Source: Wenyingzhuangia marina (GTDB lineage Bacteria; Bacteroidota; Bacteroidia; Flavobacteriales; Flavobacteriaceae). From it: a stretch of DNA of 64,000 bases. The notes under the pieces are model-generated. The model was given only the letters and a program-made list of their open reading frames with translations. It had not been told where the DNA came from and made no database searches. Both the position numbers and the translations under genes were made by a program. Shown in pieces: positions 25,952 through 33,832 of the stretch (positions are counted from its first letter, which is position 1; each line of letters opens with the position of its first letter). The stretch lies in NCBI RefSeq assembly GCF_900130035.1, contig NZ_FQXQ01000005.1, forward strand, positions 110,726 through 174,725. The letters are read 5' to 3'.

Positions 25952-26594
25952 CTTTTCCTAATCTTTCTTTTCTAGAGGTGGTTGATACTTCTTGTTCGTA
26001 AAAAACATTTTCGGTATCTGTTAACAGTTTATTTTTCATATCGTTTACTGATGACATATCATAAGCAAACACATCTTCACCAATTTTATCATCATCAGTT
26101 CTTCCGCGTTGGCTGTTCTTTTTATCAATAATAAATGCTTGGTTAGAAGCTAAATTACTATCTAAAGCTGAGTTGGTTTTTAGAGACTGATAAAGTTTTG
26201 TGGTTTCTAAGGAATCTAAGCAAATAAATTTCCACTTGTAAAATTTATCACCAGCAGTTTTAGATAATTTTTCTTGAATATCTTTTATTTCAGTATTGTT
26301 TTCACCAATATAAAAAGAAATCATTTGAAATTTTTTGTACTTATCTAATTTTTTAAAGACAACTTCATTGATATTAAATAGTTGAGTTTCTTTTAAAGTA
26401 GGTTTGGTTCCTAAAAAAGTAATCACATTAATGTTGTCTTTAAAAGAAGTGGTGTCTTTTTTAAAAGTAGCTACTTCTAATACATTTTCTTGAAAGACTT
26501 CACAAGGTTTAAAGTTTACATCACCTAATGATAAGAAAATAAAGAAGCCCAAAGGACCTATGAATAATAAGATTAAAATAATTTTTTTCTTCAT
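25941..26594 (-). CDS. SCO-like membrane-anchored protein lacking copper-binding cysteines
   Basis: A 217-residue protein from the ATG at 26594; a GTG six bases earlier is a less likely start. An N-terminal helix (about residues 3-22) anchors a domain that reads like a thioredoxin/SCO fold: VITFLGTKPTLKE where SCO has the CPxxC loop, a middle KWKFICLDS strand, and AFIIDKKNSQRGR, which resembles the SCO segment containing LIDK and GR. The two copper-ligand cysteines are missing. The C-terminal 30 residues are charged. It is coupled to the true SCO gene by an 11-base overlap. Homology to SCO is my inference from pattern, not a computed alignment. Confidence 0.65.
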   Translation of the reverse strand: MKKKIILILLFIGPLGFFIFLSLGDVNFKPCEVFQENVLEVATFKKDTTSFKDNINVITFLGTKPTLKETQLFNINEVVFKKLDKYKKFQMISFYIGENNTEIKDIQEKLSKTAGDKFYKWKFICLDSLETTKLYQSLKTNSALDSNLASNQAFIIDKKNSQRGRTDDDKIGEDVFAYDMSSVNDMKNKLLTDTENVFYEQEVSTTSRKERLGKDEK

Positions 26595-26615
26595 AATCAC
26601 TAAAATTTAAATACT

Positions 26616-26641
26616 AAAAAAGGCGGAATAAATCCACCTTT
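26616..26641 (-). terminator. Intrinsic terminator after the oxidase subunit IV gene
   Basis: Reading the - strand, GGTGGA and TCCGCC pair (one G-U) around a 5-base loop and are followed by six T. It falls between the subunit IV gene and the SCO-like gene, so it may separate structural and assembly genes or attenuate read-through into the latter. Confidence 0.7.
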
Positions 26642-26665
26642 TATATGAGTTATAATTCCAAAGAA

Positions 26666-27010
26666 TTAGTATTTCCAGTTAATATAAGAACCCATTACTT
26701 CGTGAATATAATGTCCTTCAATTAGTAATAAAGTTACCAAATAAGGAATTAAAATAATTAACGGTAATATAATTGAGTTTACAAAGTTTTTACGCTCATG
26801 ATTCATGTGCATAAAGTACCACATAATTCCTGCAGCTTTAACTAATGTTAAAATAATGAAAATCCAGTTTAATAATGAAGTTCCTAAAAAGTTAGTAAAG
26901 TGTAAACCATGAGGTTTAATAATACCTAAAATTACTTCAACAATAGTTACTATAGATAAGAATCCGAAAACTTGCCAGATTAACTTAGTGTTTGATTCGT
27001 GTTGTCCCAT
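26666..27010 (-). CDS. Cytochrome c oxidase subunit IV family protein
   Basis: A 114-residue protein with three hydrophobic helices, as in the prokaryotic CyoD/CoxD-type subunit IV. It contains GIIKPHGLHFTNFLG after helix 1 and the conserved IMWYFMHMNHERKNF segment in helix 2. It would stabilise subunits I and III of the caa3-type oxidase. It lies 33 bases after the larger subunit III gene. Confidence 0.88.
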   Translation of the reverse strand: MGQHESNTKLIWQVFGFLSIVTIVEVILGIIKPHGLHFTNFLGTSLLNWIFIILTLVKAAGIMWYFMHMNHERKNFVNSIILPLIILIPYLVTLLLIEGHYIHEVMGSYINWKY

Positions 27011-27043
27011 AATATATAATATGAATGCTATTCGCTTTTATAA

Positions 27044-28018
27044 TTAAACTAAGTAGAAGAATGTAAATACAAATACCCACACTAAATCTACAAAGTGCCA
27101 GTACAATCCAACTTTTTCTACCATTTCGTAATGTCCTCTTTTTTCGTAAGTACCTAACAATACGTTAGCAAAAATAATAATATTTAAGATGATACCAGAA
27201 GTTACGTGGAAACCGTGGAAACCAGTAATAAAGAAGAAGAAATCTGCAAATTGGCTAGAACCATATTCGTTAACTTCTAAGTTAGCTCCTTCAACAACTC
27301 TAGCAGATTGCTCTAAGTATTTTAAAGCTTCAGCTTTGTTAAGGATTACAATTTTTTGTTTTGTTTCAGGATTTATTTTTTCTAAACGAATTCCTACTTC
27401 AGGATTGTGTTTAAAAGATTCTAGAATTCCTTCAGTAGTATATTCTGACGTAGTTTCACCTTTTTCGTTCCACAATCCGTTGTAACGAGTGTGTTCTGAA
27501 ATAGGGTTGTTTTTTTCTGCAAAATCAGCTAAAGCAATTTGTTTTCCTTCTTGGTTTACAAATTGAATAATTTTACCATCCTTTAATTGAACAGCTCCAT
27601 ATTCACCTTTAATAAAGTTTTTCCATTCCCAAGCCTGAGAACCAACGAAAACCAAACCACCAATAATAGTAAGGAACATGTAAAGAATTACTTTTTTACG
27701 TTTCATTTGATGACCTGCATCTACAGCCAATACCATAGTAACAGATGAGAAAATTAAGATAAAGGTCATTAACGCAACGTAGTACATTGGATAATTTCCA
27801 TGAATTCCAGGAAAGTGAGTAAATACTTCATCTGCAATAGGCCATACATCGATGAATTTAAAACGAGTAAGTCCATAAGCGGCTAAAAAACCTGCAAAAG
27901 TTAGAGCATCAGATAAGATGAAGAACCACATCATCATTTTCCCATAACTTGCACCTAATGGTTTGGTAGCTCCACCTTCCCATACATTTGTGTTCTGATC
28001 AGCAGTTGTTGCTTTCAT
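27044..28018 (-). CDS. Cytochrome c oxidase subunit III (long form)
   Basis: A 324-residue haem-copper oxidase subunit III. Helices typical of the family flank a large hydrophilic insert at about residues 135-255 (rich in K, E and N), after which the signature FFFITGFHGFHVTSG and the C-terminal YWHFVDLVWVFVFTFFYL appear. Standard bacterial subunit III proteins are near 200 residues, so the insert accounts for the extra length. This is a form I recall from other Flavobacteriia. It follows a shorter subunit III gene by 62 bases, with a -7 box in between. Confidence 0.9.
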   Translation of the reverse strand: MKATTADQNTNVWEGGATKPLGASYGKMMMWFFILSDALTFAGFLAAYGLTRFKFIDVWPIADEVFTHFPGIHGNYPMYYVALMTFILIFSSVTMVLAVDAGHQMKRKKVILYMFLTIIGGLVFVGSQAWEWKNFIKGEYGAVQLKDGKIIQFVNQEGKQIALADFAEKNNPISEHTRYNGLWNEKGETTSEYTTEGILESFKHNPEVGIRLEKINPETKQKIVILNKAEALKYLEQSARVVEGANLEVNEYGSSQFADFFFFITGFHGFHVTSGIILNIIIFANVLLGTYEKRGHYEMVEKVGLYWHFVDLVWVFVFTFFYLV

Positions 28019-28062
28019 AAGTGTTATAATTGATTGTTTTTGTTCGGTTTTTGTTCGAATGG

Positions 28063-28070
28063 CAAATTTA
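28063..28070 (-). promoter_or_regulatory. Candidate internal -7 box (TAAATTTG) before the long subunit III gene
   Basis: An exact TAnnTTTG match on the - strand, 44 bases ahead of the start at 28018. The -33 position reads TTTT rather than TTTG. It could provide extra expression of the downstream oxidase genes. Confidence 0.4.
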
Positions 28071-28080
28071 TAAATTTACA

Positions 28081-28668
28081 TTAAGTATTAAAATAAAAGA
28101 ATAAAAATAGTATTATCCATAGTAAATCTAAAAAGTGCCAAAAAATACTTCCTAGTTCAAATCCTAATGTGTTGCCATTGTTGTATTTACCTAATAATTG
28201 TCTAATGGTCATTACAATTAAAACAATTAAAGCGGCAAATATATGTAACAAATGGGTAAATACAATCACCATTAGCATAGATGATGAGATCAAACTTTTA
28301 GGTCCGGTAAAAAATAAACCAGCTTCTCTAAGCTCAGCAAAACCATTTACTTGTGATACTACAAATCCAATTCCTAAAAATAATGTTATTACTAACAATA
28401 TAGAAGAAATATTGTTTTTTTGTTTTTTAGCGGCTAACAACGCAGCATGTACAGTTATACTACTAATAATTATAAGTACAGTGCTGGTGACCAAAGCAGT
28501 TGGTAATTCAAAACTAACCCAGTCCTCTCTGTTGCTACTAATTACATAAGCACTTACCAAACCAGCAAACATCATGGTCATACTAACCATAGATATCCAT
28601 AACATTGGTTTTGCTGCTTTTCTTCTGGCGATATTTAATTCTTGATCTAAAGTCATTTTGTTTTCCAT
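28081..28668 (-). CDS. Cytochrome c oxidase subunit III (short form)
   Basis: A 195-residue subunit III-like protein with five hydrophobic helices and the C-terminal signature FWHFLDLLWIILFLFFY. It is a second subunit III beside the long form downstream, a pairing usual in Bacteroidota. Together they may stand in for one seven-helix subunit. It starts one base after the heme O synthase stop, so these genes form one operon. Confidence 0.88.
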   Translation of the reverse strand: MENKMTLDQELNIARRKAAKPMLWISMVSMTMMFAGLVSAYVISSNREDWVSFELPTALVTSTVLIIISSITVHAALLAAKKQKNNISSILLVITLFLGIGFVVSQVNGFAELREAGLFFTGPKSLISSSMLMVIVFTHLLHIFAALIVLIVMTIRQLLGKYNNGNTLGFELGSIFWHFLDLLWIILFLFFYFNT

Positions 28669-28669
28669 T

Positions 28670-29569
28670 TTATTGGAGAAATTTATCTATTATATATATA
28701 ATTTGAATGGCTGTAATGTAAAATACACTTGCCAACATTAGCTTTTTAGCTGTTTGTTTGGTTAAATCTTTATAAAGTTGTACCCCATAATAGAATATAA
28801 CAGCACCACTTAAAAAGATAATAATAGCGGTTACAGGATAAATATAAAATTGTCCTGTAAGTTTAAATACTGGAATAATTGATACAAAAATTAAGAGAAC
28901 TGTATAAAGTAAAATTTGGATAACAGTTTTTCTATCTCTTTTACCAGTAGGTAATAAGTTGTAACCTGCTTTTAAATATTCATCGTGACCTAACCAACCG
29001 ATAGCCCAAAAGTGAGGGAATTGCCAAAAGAATTGAATCATAAAAAAAATACCGGCTTCTATTCCAAATCTATCTGTAGCAGCTACCCATCCTAACATGA
29101 ATGGAATGGCTCCAGGAAAAGCACCTACAAAAACAGCCAAAGGTGTAACTCCTTTAAGTGGAGTGTAAGCACAAGTGTATAAAAATATGGATACGGCTCC
29201 TAAAAGCGCACTTTTTTCATTAATGGTATAAAGAATATACAGTCCTAATATGGTAAAAACAACTGCAATAATCATGGCAGTATTTGTATTGTATCTACCC
29301 GTTGGCAAAGGCCTGTTCATGGTTCTTTGCATCAACTTATCAGCATCTATCTCTATAATCTGATTAAAGGCGTTTGAGGCACCTACCATTAAGTAACCTC
29401 CAACGGCTAATAACGTTACAGTAGTATAGTTAATAGTATCCGCTGCGAGTAAATAACCAGCTATTGCCGAAAAAACGACACTTAAGGAAAGTCCAAATTT
29501 GGTAAGTTGTTTAAAGTCGCTTAAAAAAGTGTCTTTATTAATTACCAATCTTTTATTTGTATTTGGCAT
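28670..29569 (-). CDS. cyoE: Heme O synthase (protoheme IX farnesyltransferase)
   Basis: This UbiA-family enzyme attaches a farnesyl group to heme B, giving heme O for the oxidase. The 299-residue protein has about nine helices. The prenyl-diphosphate-binding motif is NQIIEIDADKLMQRT, and the second region FFWQFPHFWAIGWLGHDEY contains conserved histidines. It heads the oxidase cluster and has a -7 box 28 bases upstream. Oxidase subunits I and II are not in this window. Confidence 0.94.
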   Translation of the reverse strand: MPNTNKRLVINKDTFLSDFKQLTKFGLSLSVVFSAIAGYLLAADTINYTTVTLLAVGGYLMVGASNAFNQIIEIDADKLMQRTMNRPLPTGRYNTNTAMIIAVVFTILGLYILYTINEKSALLGAVSIFLYTCAYTPLKGVTPLAVFVGAFPGAIPFMLGWVAATDRFGIEAGIFFMIQFFWQFPHFWAIGWLGHDEYLKAGYNLLPTGKRDRKTVIQILLYTVLLIFVSIIPVFKLTGQFYIYPVTAIIIFLSGAVIFYYGVQLYKDLTKQTAKKLMLASVFYITAIQIIYIIDKFLQ

Positions 29570-29596
29570 TGGTTTTTAGTACTTCTGAAATTTGTG

Positions 29597-29604
29597 CAAA
29601 GATA
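29597..29604 (-). promoter_or_regulatory. Candidate -7 promoter box (TATCTTTG) of the oxidase cluster
   Basis: An exact TAnnTTTG match on the - strand, 27 bases before the cyoE start. The -33 box is not obvious. The rest of the cyoE to tRNA gap (29605-29710) shows nothing else I can name. Confidence 0.55.
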
Positions 29605-29710
29605 GAGATATTATTTTCTTAGGAATTGAACTTATAGATTTTATTATACCTAAGTTTTGGTAGTTATTTCTACGGATGAAAAAAAAATAAAAAAAAAGCA
29701 ATATTATTTT

Positions 29711-29739
29711 TTTGTGAACAGAAATATCTCTTATATTTG
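29711..29739 (+). promoter_or_regulatory. Candidate promoter of the tRNA-Leu pair
   Basis: TATATTTG (29732-29739) matches the -7 consensus, with TTTG at 29711-29714 (17-base spacing, slightly short). The first tRNA begins 77 bases downstream. Confidence 0.55.
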
Positions 29740-29815
29740 CACTCGCATTTGAAGAAATGCAAACGTTCAAAAAAACATTGTATTAAACATACCAAATATT
29801 TAGTGTAAACTAAAT

Positions 29816-29901
29816 GCTCAAGTGGTGGAATTGGTAGACACGCTGGACTTAAAATCCAGTGGGCAGAAATGCCCGTATGGGTTCAAGTCCCATCTTGAGT
29901 A
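29816..29901 (+). tRNA. tRNA-Leu(TAA), copy 1
   Basis: An 86-base class II tRNA. The acceptor arms GCTCAAG and CTTGAGT pair (G1 with T72 as a wobble), the anticodon stem is CTGGA/TCCAG with loop CTTAAAA, giving anticodon TAA, and the long variable arm GGGCAGAAATGCCC is clear. The T arm is TGGGTTCAAGTCCCA. The CCA end is not encoded. Confidence 0.97.
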
Positions 29902-29930
29902 CAAAGTTTAAAAAAAATAAGTTTACACAC

Positions 29931-30016
29931 GCTCAAGTGGTGGAATTGGTAGACACGCTGGACTTAAAATCCAGTGGGCAGAAATGCCCGTATGGGTTCA
30001 AGTCCCATCTTGAGTA
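29931..30016 (+). tRNA. tRNA-Leu(TAA), copy 2
   Basis: Identical over all 86 bases to the copy 115 bases upstream, with the same TAA anticodon. The 29 bases between the copies are A/T-rich. A terminator follows directly. TTA is a heavily used leucine codon in this AT-rich genome, which would explain the extra copy. Confidence 0.97.
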
Positions 30017-30020
30017 CAAA

Positions 30021-30052
30021 GCCTCATCGAATTTTCGATGAGGCTTTTTTTT
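30021..30052 (+). terminator. Intrinsic terminator after the tRNA pair
   Basis: GCCTCATCGA (30021-30030) and TCGATGAGGC (30035-30044) pair around a 4-base loop, then an eight-base T-run. Its stem is almost the same as that of the terminator at 33005. Confidence 0.95.
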
Positions 30053-30157
30053 ATCCCTCTTTTTTTTAAATTTTTTCTTGAATAGTGTTGAACTCATGTA
30101 GGTGCAGGACAGCTTTTTTTATGATTTATCATAGCTTTAGATTTTTAAATAATATCC

Positions 30158-31636
30158 ATGAAAAATTATAGAGTCTTATTACTGTTGTTTGTTAGTTGTT
30201 TTATTATGTCTTGTAAACAAGTTAAGCAAACAGATCTTTTAAAAAATCAAATAACTAATGAATTAAATCCTGATTGGGTAAGTAAAGTAGGAGCAAAATA
30301 TTTTAGTGTAAGTGATAATGTTTATTATGTGAACGATTTTGGAGCAGTAAATGACGGTGTTACTTTAAATACCACAGCGATTCAAAAAACCATTGATGAA
30401 TGTTCTAAAAAAGGAGGAGGTACAGTTACTTTTAAACGCGGAAAATATTTAAGTGGTTCTGTTTTTATAAAATCCAATATTAAGTTTTTAGTTCCTAAAG
30501 GGGTGAAAATTAAAGGAAGTGAAAATATTAAAGATTATAAAGAAATAGAGACTCGTGTGGCAGGAATAGAAATGATTTGGCCAGCTGCATTGATCAATGT
30601 CGATAATCAAAAAAACGTAACTATAGAAGGTGATGGAGTTATTGATGGGCAAGGAAAGGTATTCTGGGATTACTATTGGGATTTACGTAAAAACGACTAC
30701 GAACCAAGAGGTTTAAGATGGATTGTAGATTATGATGCAAAAAGACCACGAACTTTATTGGTGTCAAATTCTGAAAATATTTTTGTTAAAGAGTTAAATA
30801 TTCAAAGAGCAGGTTTTTGGACGGTTCAGGTGTTGTATTCTAAATATGTAACAGTTGATGGATTGGTGATTAGAAACAATATAGGAGGTCATGGACCAAG
30901 TACAGATGGGATTGATATTGATTCTTCAAAATGGATTTTAGTTCAGAATTGTGATATTGATTGTAATGATGATAATTTTTGTTTAAAAGCAGGAAGAGAT
31001 TGGGATGGTCAACGAGTAAATAGATCTACAGAATACGTGGTTATTAAAGATTGTATTGCAAGAAAAGGAGCAGGATTGTTTACCATTGGTAGTGAAACTT
31101 CAGGAAGCATTCGTCATGTATATGTATCTAATATTCATGGAATGGGAACTAAAAATGGATTGAATATCAAATCAGCAACCAATAGAGGAGGGACTGTAGA
31201 AGATATTATTGTAGAAAATATTAAAATGGATAAAGTAGGAACTTTTATGCAGGTAGGAATGAACTGGAATCCTAACTACAGTTATTCAAAATTACCAAAA
31301 GAGTTTAATAAAGATTCTATTCCTGCACATTGGAAAAAAATGTTACAAAAAGTAGAACCAGCTAAAGGAATTCCAACCTTTAGAAACATTACTCTTAAAA
31401 ATATTGATATTAAAGGAGCAGATATAGCGATTAATGTAAATGGTATTGAGAATTCCATTATAGAAAATATTGTGTTAAACAATGTTTCTATTCAAGCAAA
31501 AACTGCAGGACAAGTTAGCTATAGTGCTAATTGGATTTTGAATGATGTGAAAATTATTTCAAAAGATCAATCTAAAGTGCTAGTTAAAAACGCAGAAAAA
31601 GTTGTGTTTGATGAAGAAGTTTACAGTGCTGAATAA
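30158..31636 (+). CDS. GH28 family glycoside hydrolase (polygalacturonase-like) lipoprotein
   Basis: A 492-residue pectin-type glycosidase with a lipoprotein signal (lipobox SCK, cysteine at residue 19). It starts its right-handed beta-helix with VNDFGAVNDGVTLNTTAIQ. GH28 motifs: STDGID with D250, NDDNF with D271-D272, and IGSETSG where many fungal enzymes have GHG. The RIK motif appears as LNIKSA, so the lysine is kept and the arginine is replaced by asparagine. It probably cleaves galacturonate-containing chains in the periplasm or at the surface; the exact linkage cannot be read. It is paired with a DUF4861 protein and has no SusC/SusD neighbours. Confidence 0.88.
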   Translation: MKNYRVLLLLFVSCFIMSCKQVKQTDLLKNQITNELNPDWVSKVGAKYFSVSDNVYYVNDFGAVNDGVTLNTTAIQKTIDECSKKGGGTVTFKRGKYLSGSVFIKSNIKFLVPKGVKIKGSENIKDYKEIETRVAGIEMIWPAALINVDNQKNVTIEGDGVIDGQGKVFWDYYWDLRKNDYEPRGLRWIVDYDAKRPRTLLVSNSENIFVKELNIQRAGFWTVQVLYSKYVTVDGLVIRNNIGGHGPSTDGIDIDSSKWILVQNCDIDCNDDNFCLKAGRDWDGQRVNRSTEYVVIKDCIARKGAGLFTIGSETSGSIRHVYVSNIHGMGTKNGLNIKSATNRGGTVEDIIVENIKMDKVGTFMQVGMNWNPNYSYSKLPKEFNKDSIPAHWKKMLQKVEPAKGIPTFRNITLKNIDIKGADIAINVNGIENSIIENIVLNNVSIQAKTAGQVSYSANWILNDVKIISKDQSKVLVKNAEKVVFDEEVYSAE

Positions 31637-31683
31637 TAATTTTTAATTTAGCGAGAATAGTAAATAAAAAAACGATAAAAATA

Positions 31684-32979
31684 ATGAAGAAGTTAGTAAA
31701 CGTAAGTCTTTCAATAGTTTTAACGGGACTTTTATATGTGTCTTGTAAAGGTACACAAGAAGTGGATAAAACAGATATTGTATTAACTAATAGCTCAAGT
31801 TTTACATTAACCGATAAAGCGGTTTCTATTGATAGAACTTTATTAAAAATAAATAATGAGGAGGTTAAGAAATATCCTTTACTGATGGTTATTTCCGATA
31901 CCATTCCTTCTCAATTGGTAGATACAGATGATAATGGAGAATGGGATGAAATATTTTTTGTCACCAATTTTTCTGCTAAAGAAACAAAAAACATCACTTT
32001 AACTTGGTTAGATGCTCCTCCAAATTATGTGGTAAGAACCAGTGCAAGATTTGGAAAACGTAGTTCTAAAACCACTCCGGTACAACCTGCTTTAGAAGAA
32101 ACTTTAACTAGAAAAGAATTGCCTAAAAGTTTAGGGTATCAACAATATCAAACAGACGGTCCTTCTTGGGAAAATGACAAAGTAGGTTTTAGGCATTATT
32201 TAGATGGTAGAAATGCTAAAGATTTGTTTGGAAAAACAACTTCTAAAATGTCTCCAGAAGATGTTGGAATTAATGATAAAGGAGCGGTGGAAGATAATTA
32301 TCATGTCATGGAGTCTTGGGGAAGAGATATTATGTCTGTAGGAAATTCTGTTGGTTTAGGTGGTTATGCTCTTATTACTGATAGTGAATTGATGAGATTA
32401 GGAGTTACTGTTAATGATTCAATTAATAATATAGAAAAAACCACGTTTAAAATTCAGACAGAAGGTCCAGTAGAATCAATATTGACTTATGATTATCAAA
32501 ATTGGCAACCTAATGAAAGAACATATTCTGTAAAAGAAAAAACAAGTATTTGGCCAGGAATGTATGGATATAAAAATACAGTAGCTGTTTCGGGGCTTCA
32601 AGGAGATGAAAATTTAGCAGTTGGTTTGGTGAATATTAACAATGATGATCCATTAAATGTTTGGGATGAAAATAGTAATTATGTAGTGTTGTACACTCAT
32701 GACAAACAAACTTATAACAAAGAATGGTGGTTAGGAATGGCTATTATTCTTCCAAAAGACAAATATGTTGGTTATACGGAGGCTCCAAAAAAGGGGGATT
32801 TAACCAATACTTTTTTAGCTAAATTAAAAATAGAGAATAATCAACCTGTTAGTTATTTTGCTGTGGCTTGTTGGGAATTAAGTGATTCTAAGTTTGTAGA
32901 TAAAGCTTATTTTGAAAATTATATAAAGCAGTTAACAAACCAGTTATCTGCTAAAATAGGAGTAGAGATAAAGAATTAA
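31684..32979 (+). CDS. DUF4861 family lipoprotein
   Basis: A 431-residue protein with a lipoprotein signal (VSCKG, cysteine at residue 21). The body matches DUF4861: an N-terminal region with DDNGEWDEIFFVTNF, a central GPVESILTYDYQNW followed by WPGMYGYKNTVAVSG, and a final SYFAVACWELSD. In Bacteroidota such proteins sit in pectin and other uronate-polysaccharide loci, and I recall the family being linked to polysaccharide lyase or hydrolase functions, but no activity is established to my knowledge. It follows the GH28 gene by 47 bases. Confidence 0.82.
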   Translation: MKKLVNVSLSIVLTGLLYVSCKGTQEVDKTDIVLTNSSSFTLTDKAVSIDRTLLKINNEEVKKYPLLMVISDTIPSQLVDTDDNGEWDEIFFVTNFSAKETKNITLTWLDAPPNYVVRTSARFGKRSSKTTPVQPALEETLTRKELPKSLGYQQYQTDGPSWENDKVGFRHYLDGRNAKDLFGKTTSKMSPEDVGINDKGAVEDNYHVMESWGRDIMSVGNSVGLGGYALITDSELMRLGVTVNDSINNIEKTTFKIQTEGPVESILTYDYQNWQPNERTYSVKEKTSIWPGMYGYKNTVAVSGLQGDENLAVGLVNINNDDPLNVWDENSNYVVLYTHDKQTYNKEWWLGMAIILPKDKYVGYTEAPKKGDLTNTFLAKLKIENNQPVSYFAVACWELSDSKFVDKAYFENYIKQLTNQLSAKIGVEIKN

Positions 32980-33004
32980 TACTTTTAAGAGATTCATAAA
33001 AAAA

Positions 33005-33037
33005 GCCTCATCAAGATTAATTGATGAGGCTTTTTTT
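33005..33037. terminator. Bidirectional intrinsic terminator
   Basis: GCCTCATCAA (33005-33014) and TTGATGAGGC (33021-33030) pair around six bases and are followed by seven T; four A precede on the other side. It ends the GH28-DUF4861 pair and probably the convergent SIMPL gene. Confidence 0.95.
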
Positions 33038-33057
33038 ATTTTGGTAATTATAGTGGT

Positions 33058-33774
33058 TTAAAGTGATTGATAAACTACGGTTAAACTTTTTGTAATGTTC
33101 ATAGTTCCTGAGTTGATGTCTATGGTTGGGGTTGAGTCTGAAAAAGCTTCAAGGTTAGCGGCTTTATACATCGGTTTTGGTGAGTCACTCGGTGTAGAAT
33201 CATTATTGCTTATGGAGGTGATAATGATTTTAGAGTTAGATGGCATAGACTTAGATTCAGCCTCTTTAAATAGTTTTTCAGCTAATGTGTTAGCATTGTT
33301 TAATGCCTTTACGTAAGCTTCATTTTCAGCTTCAGTTTTTTTACTGTAATCAAATTGAATACCGTTTACAACGATGTCTTCATTACTTAGTAATTGAGTG
33401 TATATTTTTTCTAAATTGCTAATGTTTCTAAAAGTTACCGTGGTGCTAATGGTAGCTCTATACCCTTTAAATACTCTTTCACTTTTTACCCAATCATATT
33501 CTTTGTTGATTTGTAAGTTGCTAGTTTGAATATCTTTTTTTTCTATTTTTAATTTAGAAAGGTCTTTATTTAAACTGTTAGATATTTGGGATATTTCCTT
33601 TCTAAGAACATCAACATCTTTACTTGTTTTTGTAATGCTAATATTTGTGGAGGCAATATCTGGTGTAACTTCTACCTCTCCTTTTACAGTAAGGGAAATC
33701 ATTTGAGCATTTAAGGTAGTGAAGCTACTAAGTGAAAATAAGATGGCTACTACTGCTATGTGAATTTTTTTCAT
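33058..33774 (-). CDS. SIMPL (DUF541) domain periplasmic protein
   Basis: A 238-residue exported protein with a signal peptide (MKKIHIAVVAILFSLSSF to about residue 23). The SIMPL domain is recognisable from VKGEVEVTPDIASTNISITKTS, then LKIEKKDIQTSNLQINKEY, and a conserved VNGIQFDYS. Members form oligomeric periplasmic or outer-membrane-associated assemblies of unclear role. The gene stands alone between a terminator and a -7 box. Confidence 0.88.
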   Translation of the reverse strand: MKKIHIAVVAILFSLSSFTTLNAQMISLTVKGEVEVTPDIASTNISITKTSKDVDVLRKEISQISNSLNKDLSKLKIEKKDIQTSNLQINKEYDWVKSERVFKGYRATISTTVTFRNISNLEKIYTQLLSNEDIVVNGIQFDYSKKTEAENEAYVKALNNANTLAEKLFKEAESKSMPSNSKIIITSISNNDSTPSDSPKPMYKAANLEAFSDSTPTIDINSGTMNITKSLTVVYQSL

Positions 33775-33823
33775 GTTTTTTTATTTTTAAGTATTGTATA
33801 GTGAGTATATGTAAAAGTCGTGC

Positions 33824-33831
33824 CAAAAATA
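33824..33831 (-). promoter_or_regulatory. Candidate -7 promoter box (TATTTTTG) of the SIMPL gene
   Basis: An exact TAnnTTTG match on the - strand, 49 bases ahead of the start, directly after the stop of the cupin gene. No -33 box is recognised. Confidence 0.4.
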
Positions 33832-33832
33832 G

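Noticed and set aside
29859..30041. A 60-codon open frame across the tRNA genes
   Set aside because: It is made of tRNA-Leu and terminator sequence and has no protein-like features.
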